A DNA stretch of 64,000 bases from an archaeon (GCA_018697295.1 JABHTJ010000002.1:191148-255147), one strand, 5' to 3'; shown: positions 1-8,940, counted from the first letter of the stretch. Notes: generated by a model not told the origin, from the sequence alone. Numbers and translations: made by a program.

Positions 1-709
1 ATGTAACTGTTGCAATATCTGCTCCTGCTGTTTCACATTCACGTAATTGTTTTTGGTTTCGAATACTTGCAGCTAGAACTTCAGTTTTTATTTTTGATCG
101 TTTAAAGTTAGTGCTAATTTTTTCAATTAAATTAACTCCTGAAATAATTCCCTTATCTTCTAATCTTTTTTTGTGTTTTTTGAATCCTTCCTTTGGAAAG
201 TAATCGTTTTTTTCAAATTTGATTCTTCCCATTTCCCTAATGTAATCGTCCTCTCTTCCTACAAAGGGACTTACATAATTTGCTCCAGCTTTTGCAGCGA
301 GTGTTGCTTGCTCTGGTGTGAAAATTAGGGTGCAGTTTATCTTAATTTTTGATTTATGGAGTGTTTGAATTGCCTGTATGCCGTCAGACTTCATGCTACA
401 AGATTTTTGCAAGCAAGGGTTGATAGGAATTTTAACATAGACATTTCTTGAAATTTTATTAAATTTTTTGTGGAGAATTTTTCCTTCTCGGACCATTTCT
501 TCATAATCTGTTCCAATAACTTCTAATGAAACGGGAATTGTTTTGCAAACTTTTAGAAGTTTTTTGATATATGTTTCAAGATTTTTTACTTTATATTTTT
601 CAGCAGCTTTTTTTATGAGGGAAGGGTTAGTTGTAACACCCTCTAGAATTCCCCATGATTTCACTTTTTTGATTTCTTCAATATCTGCTGAGTCTAAGAA
701 TAATTTCAT
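1..709 (-). CDS. tal: Transaldolase family protein (C-terminus cut by window edge)
   Basis: Translating the minus strand from the ATG at 709 gives an open frame running off the left edge. It begins MKLFLDSADIEEI and continues with GVTTNPSLIKK, the usual N-terminus of small transaldolases and fructose-6-phosphate aldolases. The Schiff-base lysine is probably in NVYVKIP, and TLIFTPEQATLAAKAGA matches the family signature. The enzyme moves three-carbon units between sugar phosphates in the cytoplasm. It fits the epimerase and isomerase genes at 2108-3224 as part of a non-oxidative pentose phosphate pathway. At least 236 residues are present and the family is usually 215-330. Transaldolase versus aldolase activity cannot be told from this fragment. 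Confidence 0.9.
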   Translation of the reverse strand, partial: MKLFLDSADIEEIKKVKSWGILEGVTTNPSLIKKAAEKYKVKNLETYIKKLLKVCKTIPVSLEVIGTDYEEMVREGKILHKKFNKISRNVYVKIPINPCLQKSCSMKSDGIQAIQTLHKSKIKINCTLIFTPEQATLAAKAGANYVSPFVGREDDYIREMGRIKFEKNDYFPKEGFKKHKKRLEDKGIISGVNLIEKISTNFKRSKIKTEVLAASIRNQKQLRECETAGADIATVT

Positions 710-823
710 TAATTTCTTTCTTTTTGGCAAAAAGAAATTTCTCTTCCACCCAATTGGTGTGCCCCTGTTAGGGCAAAGTAGAAAAACTTATTCCAAAACT
801 TTGTTTTGACATTTAATTCCATT

Positions 824-1759
824 TTATTCTCTTCTGATGTATTCGTATGCAGCGTAGCTTGCGGTACAGCCTTCTGCGACACCCGTGATTAATTGTTTGA
901 ATGCACCGTCTGAAACATCTCCTGCTGCGAATACTCCCTTAAGGCTTGTTTGCGATAACTTATCTGTTATAATTTCTCCCGCTTTGTTTGTTTTTACTTT
1001 CATTTCCTTTGCTAAGTCTGAGAGGATGATATGGCCAATTGCTACAAAAACTGCACTTACTTTAAGATTTTTCGATTTTTTATATATTTTATCGAGAGTT
1101 ATTTCTTCAACGACTTGTTTTCCCTTAATCTCTAAAACATTAGTATTGTTGATTACTTCAATTTTTTTGTTATCTTCTACTCGTTTGAGATTAATTGGTT
1201 CTGGATGGATTTTTTCTCCTCGATAAATGATATAAACTTTTTCACAAGATTCTGCTAATACTAATGCATCTTTTGCTGCTGAATCTGAACCTCCTACAAG
1301 TGCAACTACTTTTCCCTTGAACAATGGTCCGTCGCAGAGTGCACAATAATTGACACCTTTGTTCTCAAATTCTTTACTCCCTGGAATATCTAACTTTCTC
1401 CATTTTGTTCCTGTCGCAAAAATAACTGCCTTTGCATTATATTTTTTCTTTTCTGCAGTTACAATAAATTTCTTTTCAGATTTCTTTTCGACTTTTGAAA
1501 CTGGTTCTTCTTTTATTGTTACTAGGTCGTATGAGCGTGCATGATCTTCAATTTTCTTTGCAAGTTCTGTTCCAGTTAATTTTTGAAATCCGGGATAATT
1601 TTCAACTAAATTTGTTGTGGTAATCACCCCTCCTATTGGAAGTTCACTTCCTTGATTCTTTCCAAAGACAAGAGTTTTTTGTCCGAGCCTTGCCGCATAC
1701 ATTGCAGCTGCTAAACCTGTTCCTCCTGCCCCAATTATTATTATATCGTAGTTTTCCAT
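824..1759 (-). CDS. trxB: Thioredoxin reductase
   Basis: A 311-residue flavoprotein of typical TrxB length. The FAD-binding GAGGTG motif lies at residues 11-16. The redox pair is CALC at residues 139-142, where most family members have CAT/VC. An NADPH-binding GGSDSA motif follows, and the C-terminal FAD motif is GVFAAGDVSDG. It passes electrons from NAD(P)H to thioredoxin or a glutaredoxin-like protein. The glutaredoxin gene lies just upstream in the same direction, 25 bases away, so the two are probably co-transcribed as a disulfide-reduction pair. No true thioredoxin is visible in the window. Confidence 0.95.
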   Translation of the reverse strand: MENYDIIIIGAGGTGLAAAMYAARLGQKTLVFGKNQGSELPIGGVITTTNLVENYPGFQKLTGTELAKKIEDHARSYDLVTIKEEPVSKVEKKSEKKFIVTAEKKKYNAKAVIFATGTKWRKLDIPGSKEFENKGVNYCALCDGPLFKGKVVALVGGSDSAAKDALVLAESCEKVYIIYRGEKIHPEPINLKRVEDNKKIEVINNTNVLEIKGKQVVEEITLDKIYKKSKNLKVSAVFVAIGHIILSDLAKEMKVKTNKAGEIITDKLSQTSLKGVFAAGDVSDGAFKQLITGVAEGCTASYAAYEYIRRE

Positions 1760-1784
1760 TTTAAAAAATTATTTTAAAGTTTTG

Positions 1785-2015
1785 TTAAAGCTTGAGAGCG
1801 CTTTTTAATTTCGCCTCATCAAATCCTGTGACGATCGTTCCATTTGCATCAATTACTGGAACTCCCATTTGACCGGATTTATCCATCATTTCTTTTGCTT
1901 TCTTTTCGTCGCTACTTACATCTACATTCTTGAAAGAAACTTTGTTCTCTTTTAGAAATGCTTTCACTTTTTTGCACCAAGGACAAGTTGGTGTTGAATA
2001 TACTGTTACTGCCAT
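1785..2015 (-). CDS. Glutaredoxin-like / NrdH-like small redox protein
   Basis: A 76-residue thioredoxin-fold protein with the active site CPWC near residue 11. The cis-proline segment GVPVID and the C-terminal TGFDEAKL are typical of NrdH and archaeal glutaredoxin-like proteins. A strong ribosome binding site, AGGAGGT, sits just upstream of the ATG on the minus strand. Its neighbour downstream is thioredoxin reductase, so TrxB is its likely electron donor. Possible clients are ribonucleotide reductase or the peroxiredoxin at 35855; that link is an inference. Confidence 0.9.
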   Translation of the reverse strand: MAVTVYSTPTCPWCKKVKAFLKENKVSFKNVDVSSDEKKAKEMMDKSGQMGVPVIDANGTIVTGFDEAKLKSALKL

Positions 2016-2107
2016 TATTACCTCCTTTTGATTAGTTAAACTAATTAGTTACTCAAGTGTATCTTTGCTTTTATACTTTTTGGAAACTGTGTTGACAAAA
2101 TTTAGAT

Positions 2108-2740
2108 TTATTTAATCAAACTTTTTAATTTTCTAATCCCTGATGAAATGCTTTTTTCTTTTTTTAGAAATGAGCCTGAGATAAAGTAGTTTGCTCCCGC
2201 TTCTTTTGCTTTTGAAATTGTCTTATCGTTTATTCCTCCGTCAACTTCAATTATTAGTTTTGGATATTTCTTGCGAAGCTGTGTTACTTTTTTTAGTGTC
2301 GATGGGATGAATTTTGCTCCATACTTTCCTGGATGAACGCTCATTACAGTTATCATATCTATTTTAGGAATGTAACGAGAAATTTTTGCGATTGGTGTTA
2401 GTGGTTTTATTGCGATTCCAACTTTTTTCTTTTTTGAGCTGATAAGTTTGATTATTTCGTTAGGGTTTTTTGTTGACTCAATGTGAAAAATAATAGTGTT
2501 TACTTTTTTGTAATTACTCTCTATCCAGATTTTTGGACCTTTTACCATTAAATGTGCTTCAACTTTTTGTTTTAATTTTGGAAGTTTAAAATCAAAGTCA
2601 AGAGAAGAATTTTTTACGAACTTTTTGTCCATTACATCTAGCTGGATTCTATTAGATTTATTTTTTACTTTCTTTATTATTTTATCCAATGCTTTTTGGT
2701 TTTTTGCGATTACCGAAGGGATGATTTCTTGCTTCACCAT
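2108..2740 (-). CDS. rpe: Ribulose-phosphate 3-epimerase
   Basis: A 210-residue TIM-barrel protein. The family landmarks are the N-terminal IIPSVIAKN, the metal-site HLMV motif, MSVHPGKYG (usually MSVNPGFGG) and EVDGGIND. It interconverts ribulose-5-phosphate and xylulose-5-phosphate. It is the third gene of a minus-strand run (SIS protein, RpiB, Rpe), with one base between it and rpiB. The Asn to His change in the MSVNPG motif is unusual but lies beside the active site rather than replacing a metal ligand. Confidence 0.9.
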   Translation of the reverse strand: MVKQEIIPSVIAKNQKALDKIIKKVKNKSNRIQLDVMDKKFVKNSSLDFDFKLPKLKQKVEAHLMVKGPKIWIESNYKKVNTIIFHIESTKNPNEIIKLISSKKKKVGIAIKPLTPIAKISRYIPKIDMITVMSVHPGKYGAKFIPSTLKKVTQLRKKYPKLIIEVDGGINDKTISKAKEAGANYFISGSFLKKEKSISSGIRKLKSLIK

Positions 2741-2741
2741 T

Positions 2742-3224
2742 TTATTTTTTCGAAGACAATTTTTCTATTTTTTTTAATCTTCTTTTGTGGCGAGTGTCGT
2801 TGCTGAACGGGGTTTGTAACCAAACTGTAATCGCTCTTTTGACTAAATTTTCATCCATGAAGAATGCTCCGAGAGACAATACATTTGAATTATTGTGTTC
2901 TCTGGATAATTTTAAGATTTTTTCTGGCGGTGAAGATCCATAGTAAAGTGCGGTTCTAATTTTTGGAACCCTATTTGCTGCGATTACTTCTCCTTGGCCT
3001 GAACCTGCAATGATTATTCCTCTGTTGTTAGGATTTTTAGCTACGAGTTTTGCCATAGGAATTACATAGTCTGGATAATCGTCATTTGGATCCGAATTAA
3101 ATGGGCCTACGTCTTCTACTTTGAATCCTTTTTTTTCAAGCCATGGCTTTATCTTTTCTTTTATTTTGAAACCTGCGTGATCTCCTGAAAGATATATTTT
3201 CTTTATTTTAATTTTTTGTTTCAT
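2742..3224 (-). CDS. rpiB: Ribose-5-phosphate isomerase B
   Basis: A 160-residue RpiB/LacAB family protein with the N-terminal LSGDHAGF. The catalytic segment is GSGQGEVIAANRV. The cysteine used by E. coli RpiB is absent and a glutamate follows, as in the mycobacterial-type enzymes (GSGNGE). HNNSNVLSLGA and a C-terminal Arg-rich stretch are also typical. It converts ribose-5-phosphate to ribulose-5-phosphate and is separated by one base from the genes on both sides, so it is part of a tight operon. Confidence 0.93.
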   Translation of the reverse strand: MKQKIKIKKIYLSGDHAGFKIKEKIKPWLEKKGFKVEDVGPFNSDPNDDYPDYVIPMAKLVAKNPNNRGIIIAGSGQGEVIAANRVPKIRTALYYGSSPPEKILKLSREHNNSNVLSLGAFFMDENLVKRAITVWLQTPFSNDTRHKRRLKKIEKLSSKK

Positions 3225-3225
3225 T

Positions 3226-4173
3226 TTATTCTACTATTGGTTTAATCTCTGATTTAAATATTTTGGAAATATCTTGGGTATACCTTACAATATTTTCTTT
3301 GAAATAAGGTTTTTTTGCTTTTTGGATTTTTCCGATTATAAAATAGCTAACTGCCATCATTGTTGCGTAATCTGCACCTTTTGGAAGTGGAATATTGAGG
3401 CGATTTTTGCCGTAGGTTTTATTTTTTTCTCCGAAGCTGATGAACAATTCCTTTGATGGGACAAGTGTTGTTGCATGTTTTACGTATTCGAGTGTTTCAA
3501 CATCTCTTGCGACAACTCGACCAAAGAGTTCAATGAATTTTACTTGGAGCATACGAACAATTCCAGAAAATTTTGTCGGTACTATGATATAGTATTTGTC
3601 ATACTTTTTGAAGTTAGGTAGTTTTATCTTATTTGTATTATTTTGAATATAGTTTAGAATCTTTCTTGGACTTTCGTTGGTTTTTCCTAAAATCATCCCA
3701 ATATAGGTTGAGGTATTGTAGGTATATGGTTCTCGTTGTTTTGGAAAAACATATTCGTCGTAAGGATGTTTTTTATCGAGGAATTTTTCTGCAGGTGCAG
3801 TTTTTTCATTAGTAATAAGTGTTACGTGCTTTTTGTAATTCTTAGAAATCTTGGCAATTATTGGAGCGTGTTTTGCTCCTGAAGCTGAAATTAAAACTAC
3901 TCCATCAATTGATTTTATGTTTTTTAATTTTTCTTCAAAATTAGATTCGCTTGCAAAAATTGCATCTCTATTTTCGAAAATTATTCTTCCTGTCGCCTCC
4001 GCATTCCCTGAACCGACGACTAATGGTTTTTCGTAAGGGACGATTATCGACTGTAGCTTCTCCTTTGAGAAAAGTTCTAATGCTCCAAGTACACAAGTAT
4101 CTAAGTCTGGAATATTTTTTAGAGAAAAACTTTGCATTATGTCGTAGTTAGGACTAAGATTTTTTTTCACCAT
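3226..4173 (-). CDS. SIS-domain sugar-phosphate binding protein (isomerase-like)
   Basis: A 315-residue protein with sugar isomerase (SIS) features. PLVVGSGNAEATG forms the first phosphate-binding strand-loop and VVLISASGAKHAPI the second, followed by VTLITNEKTAPA. The C-terminal half has a second mixed alpha/beta region. It begins the operon SIS-rpiB-rpe. Known relatives include phosphoglucose/phosphomannose isomerases and 6-phospho-3-hexuloisomerase, but the exact substrate is not visible. A hexose-phosphate isomerase supplying the pentose pathway is the best inference. Confidence 0.7.
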   Translation of the reverse strand: MVKKNLSPNYDIMQSFSLKNIPDLDTCVLGALELFSKEKLQSIIVPYEKPLVVGSGNAEATGRIIFENRDAIFASESNFEEKLKNIKSIDGVVLISASGAKHAPIIAKISKNYKKHVTLITNEKTAPAEKFLDKKHPYDEYVFPKQREPYTYNTSTYIGMILGKTNESPRKILNYIQNNTNKIKLPNFKKYDKYYIIVPTKFSGIVRMLQVKFIELFGRVVARDVETLEYVKHATTLVPSKELFISFGEKNKTYGKNRLNIPLPKGADYATMMAVSYFIIGKIQKAKKPYFKENIVRYTQDISKIFKSEIKPIVE

Positions 4174-4273
4174 CTTTATTTTATTAACTGGAAGCAGTAT
4201 TTAATAATTTTGGTTTCTGAAGGAGAAAATTTGTAATAATAAAAAAATAAAAATTGAATAAATCTAAATAGAT

Positions 4274-4606
4274 TTATTCGTTTGATTGAGCGTCTTCGAT
4301 AGCTTCTGCGTCTGCCATTGGAGCTTCTGATGATTCTCCTCTTGGAGCTCGGTCATCGTCTCGTGGAGTCATTGGACGAGCTTCGTTAACATTTAATGCT
4401 CTTCCTTCGATTTCCTTTTGATCCATATCGGCCATTGCCTTTTTAGCTGAGTCTTCATCGTTGATTGTTACAAATCCAAATCCTTTTGATCTTTTAGAAA
4501 ATTTGTCTACAATTACGTTTGCTTCATCAACTCCGTAGCTTTCGAATAATGCCGCTAGTGCTTTATCATCAATACTCCAGGCTAAATTACCTACATATAA
4601 TTTCAT
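4274..4606 (-). CDS. RRM-type RNA-binding protein
   Basis: A 110-residue protein. Residues 1-80 are one RNA recognition motif, with RNP2 as KLYVGNL and RNP1 as KGFGFVTI. An acidic, disordered tail rich in Asp, Glu and Arg follows. The architecture matches small bacterial and cyanobacterial Rbp proteins, which bind single-stranded RNA. A GGGAGGAT ribosome binding site lies about 9 bases before the ATG on the minus strand. RRM proteins are less common in archaea than in bacteria, so horizontal origin is possible. Confidence 0.93.
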   Translation of the reverse strand: MKLYVGNLAWSIDDKALAALFESYGVDEANVIVDKFSKRSKGFGFVTINDEDSAKKAMADMDQKEIEGRALNVNEARPMTPRDDDRAPRGESSEAPMADAEAIEDAQSNE

Positions 4607-4716
4607 ATTTATTTATCCTCCCGTGATTTAATTGTAAATTGCATTCTTAGAAACATTCCTTATATCCTTGAATTTCTTACTGATTTTGATTATTTAAAGG
4701 TTTGTAATTAGTTGGC

Positions 4717-4758
4717 TTTGTGTAAAAAGTCTAGTTAATGACTCACTTTATACACAAA
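4717..4758. repeat. Imperfect 14-bp inverted repeat, possible operator
   Basis: TTTGTGTAAAAAGT at 4717-4730 and ACTTTATACACAAA at 4745-4758 pair at 13 of 14 positions around a 14-base spacer. A third half-site, ACTTTATACACA, lies at 5385-5396 across the stop codon of the HEPN-like gene. The sites thus bracket the 4778-5385 gene pair. This suggests a regulator binding site or the ends of a small mobile cassette. The rest of the 330-base gap 4607-4935 shows only AT-rich promoter-like sequence. Confidence 0.5.
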
Positions 4759-4777
4759 AATCTCAAGAATATATAAT

Positions 4778-4981
4778 TTAGGCATATAATTTTTTTAATT
4801 TTCCATTATAATTAATTCTTATATGAAAATGTATCTGGTTACGATTATCTATCGCCTTCTCGGCAGTTTCTTCGTCCGGGAAGGTTAATTCAGCTTTTAA
4901 TTTGAAGGACTCATAAGAGTTTAATTGGAAAGGTATTGAAAGAATATAAAGAAATGGATTTTTTGCATGAAAGAAGTGCAA
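4778..4981 (-). CDS. Short uncertain ORF divergent from the HEPN-like gene
   Basis: A possible 67-residue product whose C-terminal two thirds (FKLKAELTFPDEETAEKAI) look like a real alpha/beta mini-domain. Its N-terminus overlaps the HEPN-like gene on the other strand by 46 bases, so the true start is probably internal or non-ATG. The LTFPDEETAEKA piece faintly recalls the start of Pcc1-like KEOPS subunits, but the rest does not match. It could be the partner of the HEPN-like protein, or a chance frame. Confidence 0.3.
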   Translation of the reverse strand: MHFFHAKNPFLYILSIPFQLNSYESFKLKAELTFPDEETAEKAIDNRNQIHFHIRINYNGKLKKLYA

Positions 4982-5385
4982 TGATAATAAAAAAGAGGCT
5001 AGCAGTGGTTGAATTTGTTCACGGGTTAGAATTAATTCTCAAAGCAATTCTAATAAGAAAAGGTTATTGTATCTATAAATTCAAGAACAATAAGATATTC
5101 AAGAATAATGAAAAAATTGAAAGACTTGTATCCTCTGATAGGACTATAGAGCTAGAAGGTGTCATAAAATTCTTTAAGAAAGAATATCCAGAGCTTTCTT
5201 TTAATCTAGTTGATAAGTTGAGAGTTCTTAGAAATCAGATTACTCACAAAGGCACGGAAATAAGTGAAAAGAAAAGGGATTATTTTATTGGTGCCATAAA
5301 TTGCTTAATTGAGGTTTATGAAAAAGAAGATATAAGAAATAGAAAATTCCTTGGAATTATTAGGCAGGCAAAATTAGATATTTGA
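4936..5385 (+). CDS. HEPN-like protein with R-x4-H motif
   Basis: A 149-residue, helix-rich protein. RNQITH at residues 99-104 matches the Rx4-6H motif of HEPN ribonucleases. The first half (VVEFVHGLELILKAILIRKG) resembles the first HEPN helix pair. HEPN domains are common toxins and RNA-cleaving effectors, often paired with MNT nucleotidyltransferases. No MNT gene is adjacent, although one nucleotidyltransferase lies far away at 44028. The gene is flanked by ACTTTATACACA repeats. Function as a toxin is an inference; a non-catalytic HEPN protein is also possible. Confidence 0.55.
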   Translation: MKEYKEMDFLHERSAMIIKKRLAVVEFVHGLELILKAILIRKGYCIYKFKNNKIFKNNEKIERLVSSDRTIELEGVIKFFKKEYPELSFNLVDKLRVLRNQITHKGTEISEKKRDYFIGAINCLIEVYEKEDIRNRKFLGIIRQAKLDI

Positions 5386-5422
5386 CTTTATACACAGAAG
5401 CCACTTAATCCACAAAGCCTAA

Positions 5423-6535
5423 TTAGTTAAATTGCAGTATGATTCCTATGATAAATGCAAGAGTTAATAGGATTATGATTGGTGTGTTGATGAAAACCTT
5501 TATTTCAGGTTTTCTTTGTCCTTTTTTCTCCTCTTTTGCTCCTTTATTGATTAGCAGAATTAAAACTCCAGTTATTCCTGTCGAAATCACTCCTGCGATT
5601 CCAAGAATCGAAGAAAATCCTAACAAATTGAATTTTTGGATTATGATGTATAGAATTAGTGGCATTAAGGAGGTGAATATGAATGTTTTTCTCTTTGAGA
5701 AGTTAAGGTCGAAAAGACAGCTATCTCTTAGGGAAAATGAAAGTACGAAATAGGATGTGAGCATGGTGAATATTCCGAGAATTATTATGATTGGTCCAAA
5801 AGAGAGCGTTGCGACTTCGGTTACGCTTTTTCCAAGGACTCCGACAAAGGTTGCCGTGAATATTGTGTAGAGAATGACTGGAATTGATAGTCCGATGAAA
5901 ATTGCTTTTTTGAAGTTTTTCTCTTGACCTTTTATTTCGAGACGTAGTTCTGGGATTGCCGTGAAGCCAAGTAATGCAAATAATATTACTCCTATTGGAA
6001 ATGTGAAATTATTTGGCGGGATTGTTGTAAGATTTGCTGGATTAATGTTTTGGAGGTGGTAAATAAATAATCCGAGAATGATTGCGATGATTGCGATGAC
6101 GCCATATGTTTCAACTTTTTTGAGGCTCTTTAATCCTTCTCGTAAGAGTAACGTCATGACAAGCCAGAATAAGAATCCAAGAAATAGTGGGTTGATGTTT
6201 CCTGGAAGAAGCTGGGAAAAACTTTGACCTTCTCCGATTAGGTATGCGATTAGTGCAGAATAAACTCCAAAGATTACTGTTAGAAACATTATTTTTTCTC
6301 CCCAAGGTCCTAGGTATATTTTTGCATAACCTGTGAGTTGGTGTTTTGATTTTGTTCTTAGAGTTACTTCTGCAAGAGAAAAATTAATGAAAAGCATGAC
6401 AATGGAGAGAATGATGAGCCAGAAGATTCCGACGAGAAAACCTGATTTTGCGAAAACAAATGGAAGACCAAGAATTCCTGCACCGATAACTGCACCTGAG
6501 AGTGTGAATGTTGTTGCCCAGAATTTTTTATTCAT
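5423..6535 (-). CDS. Amino-acid permease (HAAAP/APC superfamily)
   Basis: A 370-residue integral membrane protein with about eleven hydrophobic segments. The N-terminal TLSGAVIGAGILGLPFVFAKSG is the classic broken first helix of aromatic and branched amino-acid permeases. It should import amino acids coupled to an ion gradient. That is reasonable for a small-genome archaeon that depends on external amino acids. It stands alone, divergent from the helicase gene at 6646. The exact substrate cannot be read from sequence. Confidence 0.88.
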   Translation of the reverse strand: MNKKFWATTFTLSGAVIGAGILGLPFVFAKSGFLVGIFWLIILSIVMLFINFSLAEVTLRTKSKHQLTGYAKIYLGPWGEKIMFLTVIFGVYSALIAYLIGEGQSFSQLLPGNINPLFLGFLFWLVMTLLLREGLKSLKKVETYGVIAIIAIILGLFIYHLQNINPANLTTIPPNNFTFPIGVILFALLGFTAIPELRLEIKGQEKNFKKAIFIGLSIPVILYTIFTATFVGVLGKSVTEVATLSFGPIIIILGIFTMLTSYFVLSFSLRDSCLFDLNFSKRKTFIFTSLMPLILYIIIQKFNLLGFSSILGIAGVISTGITGVLILLINKGAKEEKKGQRKPEIKVFINTPIIILLTLAFIIGIILQFN

Positions 6536-6645
6536 AGTATCACCTTTGTTTTGATGGTTGAGCGTGTTTATAAGATTTTATGATTGATTTAATCACACAC
6601 AATTTTTTAAATGAATTTTTGCTTATTAAATTCCTTGGGTGAAAT

Positions 6646-8451
6646 ATGGTAGAAATTGTAGTAAATGATAACTTTAACGAAGCAGGTGAAGCTAACTTAT
6701 TCGAAGATATTGGTAATGGGAAATTTGAGTCTTCTGATTTATTTAAACTTAGAATGGATGTAGATGAACTAGTTGAGGATTCGGAAATTAATGAACTTTT
6801 ATCTTATGGGAGTTTTTCTAAAAACTTGGCGTACGATTTGCCTTATCAGAGGTCTGGTGCGATTAAACTTTTGCGAGATTTTAATATGAGTGCTCTTTTG
6901 GCTGATGAGGTTGGACTTGGGAAAACTATTACGACAGGAATGGCGATTAAGGAGGGAATTTATCGTGGGTTTTTGAAAAAGATTGTTATTTTAACTCCTC
7001 CAAGTTTGGTTGATCAATGGGTGATTGAACTTCGAGATAAATTTGGGTTAGAGTTTAATATTATTGAGTCTGCCGAGGATTGGAATAAATTTGATTTTGC
7101 TATTGCGTCAATTGATCGTGTGAAGATTTTTGACAAAGTTACTCGTGGATTCCGGCATAAAAGTGCACATTCTGTTTTGTGGGATTTGGTGATTGTTGAT
7201 GAGGCTCATAAATTAAAAGAAAAAAATACGGTTCGTTGGAAATTTGTAGATCGGCTGCAAAAAAAGCGGTTTTTGCTCTTGACAGCGACGCCATTTCAAA
7301 ATGATTTGATTGAACTTTACAATCTTTTACATTTGCTTAAGCGTGGTCACTTGGGAACAATAAAGGAATTTCGGCAAAAATTCTTATACCGAGGAAATAG
7401 TCGTCATCCTCTTAATCCCCTTGACTTGAAAAAAAAATTAGAAGAAGTTATGGTTCGGCGTCGACGTGATGAAACTGGAATTGATTACAAGGCTCGTGTT
7501 CCAAAAATTGTTACTGTTGAACTTAGCAAAACTGAGAAGATGATTTATGATAATACTGTTCGATTGTTAAAGGAGAATTATTTTCGTGCAGATGGTCGGG
7601 AAATTAATGCCCTCTTGATCGTGTTTGCAATTTTGCCAAAGATTACGAGTTCATCTGCTTCGGCTAAAGAGAGTTTGCAAAGAATTATTGATACTGAAAC
7701 TTACCATGAAATTACAAAGACGTTTGCGCAAGGTATACTTGATGATTATGCAACTGTTGAACGCGATTCGAAAATTGAAAAATTGGTTGAGTTGATTGAA
7801 GAAATTATTTCTCGCAAAAATGAAGATGGAAGTAAATCAGACGAGAAGATTTTAATTTATACTCGGCATCCAACCACACTTCGCTATATTGTTGAAAAGC
7901 TCAAGCCATTTAATTTGAAAATTATTGAATTTATGGGTGGGCTTGATAGAGAAGAAAAATCGCGAAGGATAGAATCATTTAAACGAGGTGAAGCAGATAT
8001 TATGATCTCGACAGATACTGGGGCGGAAGGACTTAATTTTCAGTTTTGTCGGAATTTAATTAATTATGATTTGCCTTGGAATCCGATGTCAGTTGAACAG
8101 CGAATTGGTCGCCTTGATAGGATTGGTCAGAATAGGGATATGTACATTTATTCGTTTGCGACGAAGGGAACGATGGAAGAACATGTAGTTGACCTGATAA
8201 TAAATAAGATGTGTTGTGTTGGGCTTGTGATTGGTGAGTTGCCGATTATTTTATTTAATCTTGGACTTGATGGCGAGGGAAAATCTGGAAGAAATAAAAT
8301 TGAAGAGAAGTTGATGGCGTCGTTTATCGAAGGGAAAGGGAACTTAGAATTTTTTGCTCGAAACGTAAATGAAATTGCTGCAGAGATTAGTTTAGGCATG
8401 AAAGATTATGAAAATGATAAAGTTAGCAATAAGAAATTTTTTGATGAATAA
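6646..8451 (+). CDS. SNF2-family helicase/ATPase (RapA-like)
   Basis: A 601-residue two-lobe helicase. Walker A is DEVGLGKTIT at residues 87-96, the DEAH box is near 183 (VDEAHKL), motif III is LLTATPFQN, and motif VI is QRIGRLDRIGQ near 484. These mark the SNF2 superfamily, closest in style to archaeal and bacterial RapA-like proteins. It would translocate on double-stranded DNA to remodel protein or polymerase complexes. A GGTGA ribosome binding site precedes the ATG. No nuclease or methylase lies next to it, so a defence role is not indicated. Confidence 0.93.
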   Translation: MVEIVVNDNFNEAGEANLFEDIGNGKFESSDLFKLRMDVDELVEDSEINELLSYGSFSKNLAYDLPYQRSGAIKLLRDFNMSALLADEVGLGKTITTGMAIKEGIYRGFLKKIVILTPPSLVDQWVIELRDKFGLEFNIIESAEDWNKFDFAIASIDRVKIFDKVTRGFRHKSAHSVLWDLVIVDEAHKLKEKNTVRWKFVDRLQKKRFLLLTATPFQNDLIELYNLLHLLKRGHLGTIKEFRQKFLYRGNSRHPLNPLDLKKKLEEVMVRRRRDETGIDYKARVPKIVTVELSKTEKMIYDNTVRLLKENYFRADGREINALLIVFAILPKITSSSASAKESLQRIIDTETYHEITKTFAQGILDDYATVERDSKIEKLVELIEEIISRKNEDGSKSDEKILIYTRHPTTLRYIVEKLKPFNLKIIEFMGGLDREEKSRRIESFKRGEADIMISTDTGAEGLNFQFCRNLINYDLPWNPMSVEQRIGRLDRIGQNRDMYIYSFATKGTMEEHVVDLIINKMCCVGLVIGELPIILFNLGLDGEGKSGRNKIEEKLMASFIEGKGNLEFFARNVNEIAAEISLGMKDYENDKVSNKKFFDE

Positions 8452-8463
8452 AAATTAAAAAAA

Positions 8464-8940
8464 TTATTTTTTTTCTTTCCAGGCAACGAATCCGATAACT
8501 ACGAAGTAGAGGGGCGTTCCGATTTTTGGGACTATTTGTGCGAGGCTAAACCATCCAGGATATTTTCTTGCTTCAAAAATTCTCCAGTGGGAGATTATTA
8601 ATAATATGAATAGTGCTACCCAGCCAAGAATTGGAATTAGTATTAAGAAAATCCATGCCCAATGGAAACCTCCAAGTTGTAATCTCATTGCACTTGATGC
8701 GAATGGAATCCATGCAAGCCACGGGTTTTTATGTTTTGATTTTTTTGCAATTGTTTGCCATGCGAGTGCGTGATAGATATATAGTGCTGCTAATAATGTT
8801 ATCGCGAATAATATTCCAAATGCAAGTAGGATTCCGGCAATGCCTCCTGCAAAACCTCCTGCGAAATTTTGTGCGATTGGACAATTTGCTATAGCTGATT
8901 CATTTCCTGCGAAAAATTCTGTGCATGTGCTGAATACCAT
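8464..8940 (-). CDS. Multi-pass membrane protein (DUF5684-like)
   Basis: A 158-residue protein with a Gly/Ala-rich hydrophobic segment near 28-58. Two further membrane segments follow near 90-118 and 140-155. The KNPWLAWIPF stretch and WISLA-like helices resemble the DUF5684 signal-peptidase-I-associated membrane family; I give that name tentatively. It converges with the helicase gene, with 12 bases between the stops. A TTTATAAA box lies upstream on the minus strand near 8971. Function unknown. Confidence 0.7.
   Translation of the reverse strand: MVFSTCTEFFAGNESAIANCPIAQNFAGGFAGGIAGILLAFGILFAITLLAALYIYHALAWQTIAKKSKHKNPWLAWIPFASSAMRLQLGGFHWAWIFLILIPILGWVALFILLIISHWRIFEARKYPGWFSLAQIVPKIGTPLYFVVIGFVAWKEKK

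Noticed and set aside
543..809. An 88-codon + strand frame near the left edge
   Set aside because: It is the shadow of the transaldolase start and the gap; the minus-strand product is clearly transaldolase.
710..823. GCCC/GGGC hairpin between transaldolase and thioredoxin reductase
   Set aside because: The stem is only four pairs and the position does not match a clear terminator, so it is not listed as a feature.
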